DNA of 15,798 bases from Desulfobulbus sp. (lineage in GTDB: Bacteria; Desulfobacterota; Desulfobulbia; Desulfobulbales; Desulfobulbaceae): contig JAQUEZ010000140.1 of NCBI GenBank assembly GCA_028684915.1, forward strand, positions 1 through 15,798, in the 5' to 3' direction. Positions 15,645-15,798 of the stretch are shown here, one piece after another; the first letter of the stretch is position 1, and each line of letters opens with the position of its first letter. A program made the position numbers and the translations under genes. Below the pieces are notes generated by a model. It worked only from the letters and a program-made list of their open reading frames with translations. It made no database searches and was not told the DNA's origin.

Positions 15645-15704
15645 AAAAAAAAAGGGTCATGCCTAGAGAGCTTGTTGGACGAAGCCGCTGCGCGGCAGAC
15701 AAGC
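15645..15704 (-). terminator. Possible weak terminator for a minus-strand gene beyond the right edge
   Basis: Read on the minus strand, a stem GCTTGT/ACAAGC (15699-15704 with 15670-15675) encloses an inner GCCGC-TGC-GCGGC hairpin (15684-15696). A run of nine T (15653-15645) follows after 16 bases. The gap between stem and T-run is too long for a classical intrinsic terminator, so the call is tentative. It would end transcription entering from the right, upstream of the NRPS promoter. Confidence 0.2.
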
Positions 15705-15798
15705 CCCGAGCGCCCCTGATTGCTCATAATGAACATGTTGTGATCTCAGACATACGGTAATAGGTAGAAAGCGGCTGGACCAAGGCAAGGTCGGCCGC

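Larger units (their letters stand above)
15316..15798. other. Gene-poor interval to the right edge of the window
   Basis: No supported gene is seen in these 483 bp. The interval holds the NRPS promoter region, a CATTG-TTAT-CAATG dyad (15460-15473), a repeat-like element (15475-15517), an A9 tract (15645-15653) and a GC-rich stem-loop (15670-15704). A 37-codon frame at about 15553-15666 (plus) lacks a ribosome binding site and is not protein-like. Whether a gene begins or ends just beyond the right edge cannot be seen. Confidence 0.6.

Noticed and set aside
15553..15666. A 37-codon plus-strand frame starting MKKTTPCISV.
   Set aside because: It has no ribosome binding site, no recognisable family and an irregular composition; it lies in a repeat-bearing non-coding stretch.
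15316..15798. tRNA gene, CRISPR array or attachment site at the right edge.
   Set aside because: No cloverleaf-like arms, no regularly spaced repeats and no integrase or tRNA-end duplication are visible.

Overview
The window carries five genes, one of them cut by the left edge, plus two long intergenic stretches. It looks like a Gram-negative anaerobe or near relative, possibly a Desulfobacterota (Desulfobulbaceae-like) genome. That placement is a weak inference from the gene mix, the roughly 55-60% GC coding DNA and the GTAAAAA/TTTTTAC-type palindromic repeats. No rRNA, tRNA, IS transposase, phage gene or CRISPR array is visible.

Left block (1-2841, plus strand): the C-terminal part of urea carboxylase, with its biotin carrier domain, is followed 3 bp later by allophanate hydrolase. 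Together they form the ATP-dependent urea amidolyase route (urea to allophanate to ammonia and CO2), used to obtain nitrogen without a nickel urease. Next, on the minus strand and convergent, is a FAD/NAD(P)-dependent oxidoreductase resembling the flavoprotein module fused to some SelD proteins (2867-3982). Its 5' side contains two strong inverted repeats. Further upstream lies a palindrome-rich repeat (4104-4195).

Middle block: acetoacetyl-CoA synthetase (4255-6267, minus) activates acetoacetate, followed by about 470 bp with no convincing gene (6268-6736).

Right block (6737-15261, minus): a probable two-gene biosynthetic operon. A 2406-residue non-ribosomal peptide synthetase has the order C(degenerate)-A-T-C-A-T-R and ends in a thioester reductase. 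Its stop codon overlaps the start codon (ATGA) of a hydroxy/aromatic amino acid permease-like transporter. The expected product is a dipeptide released reductively as an aldehyde, which could stay as an aldehyde, be reduced further, or cyclise and oxidise to a pyrazinone-type ring. The first condensation domain has lost the catalytic histidine of HHxxxDG, so whether the chain starts with a free amine or an acyl group is open. A sigma70-like promoter and a good ribosome binding site precede the NRPS. The remaining 480 bp to the right edge hold repeats and hairpins but no convincing gene. This NRPS-permease pair is the most novel system in the window.
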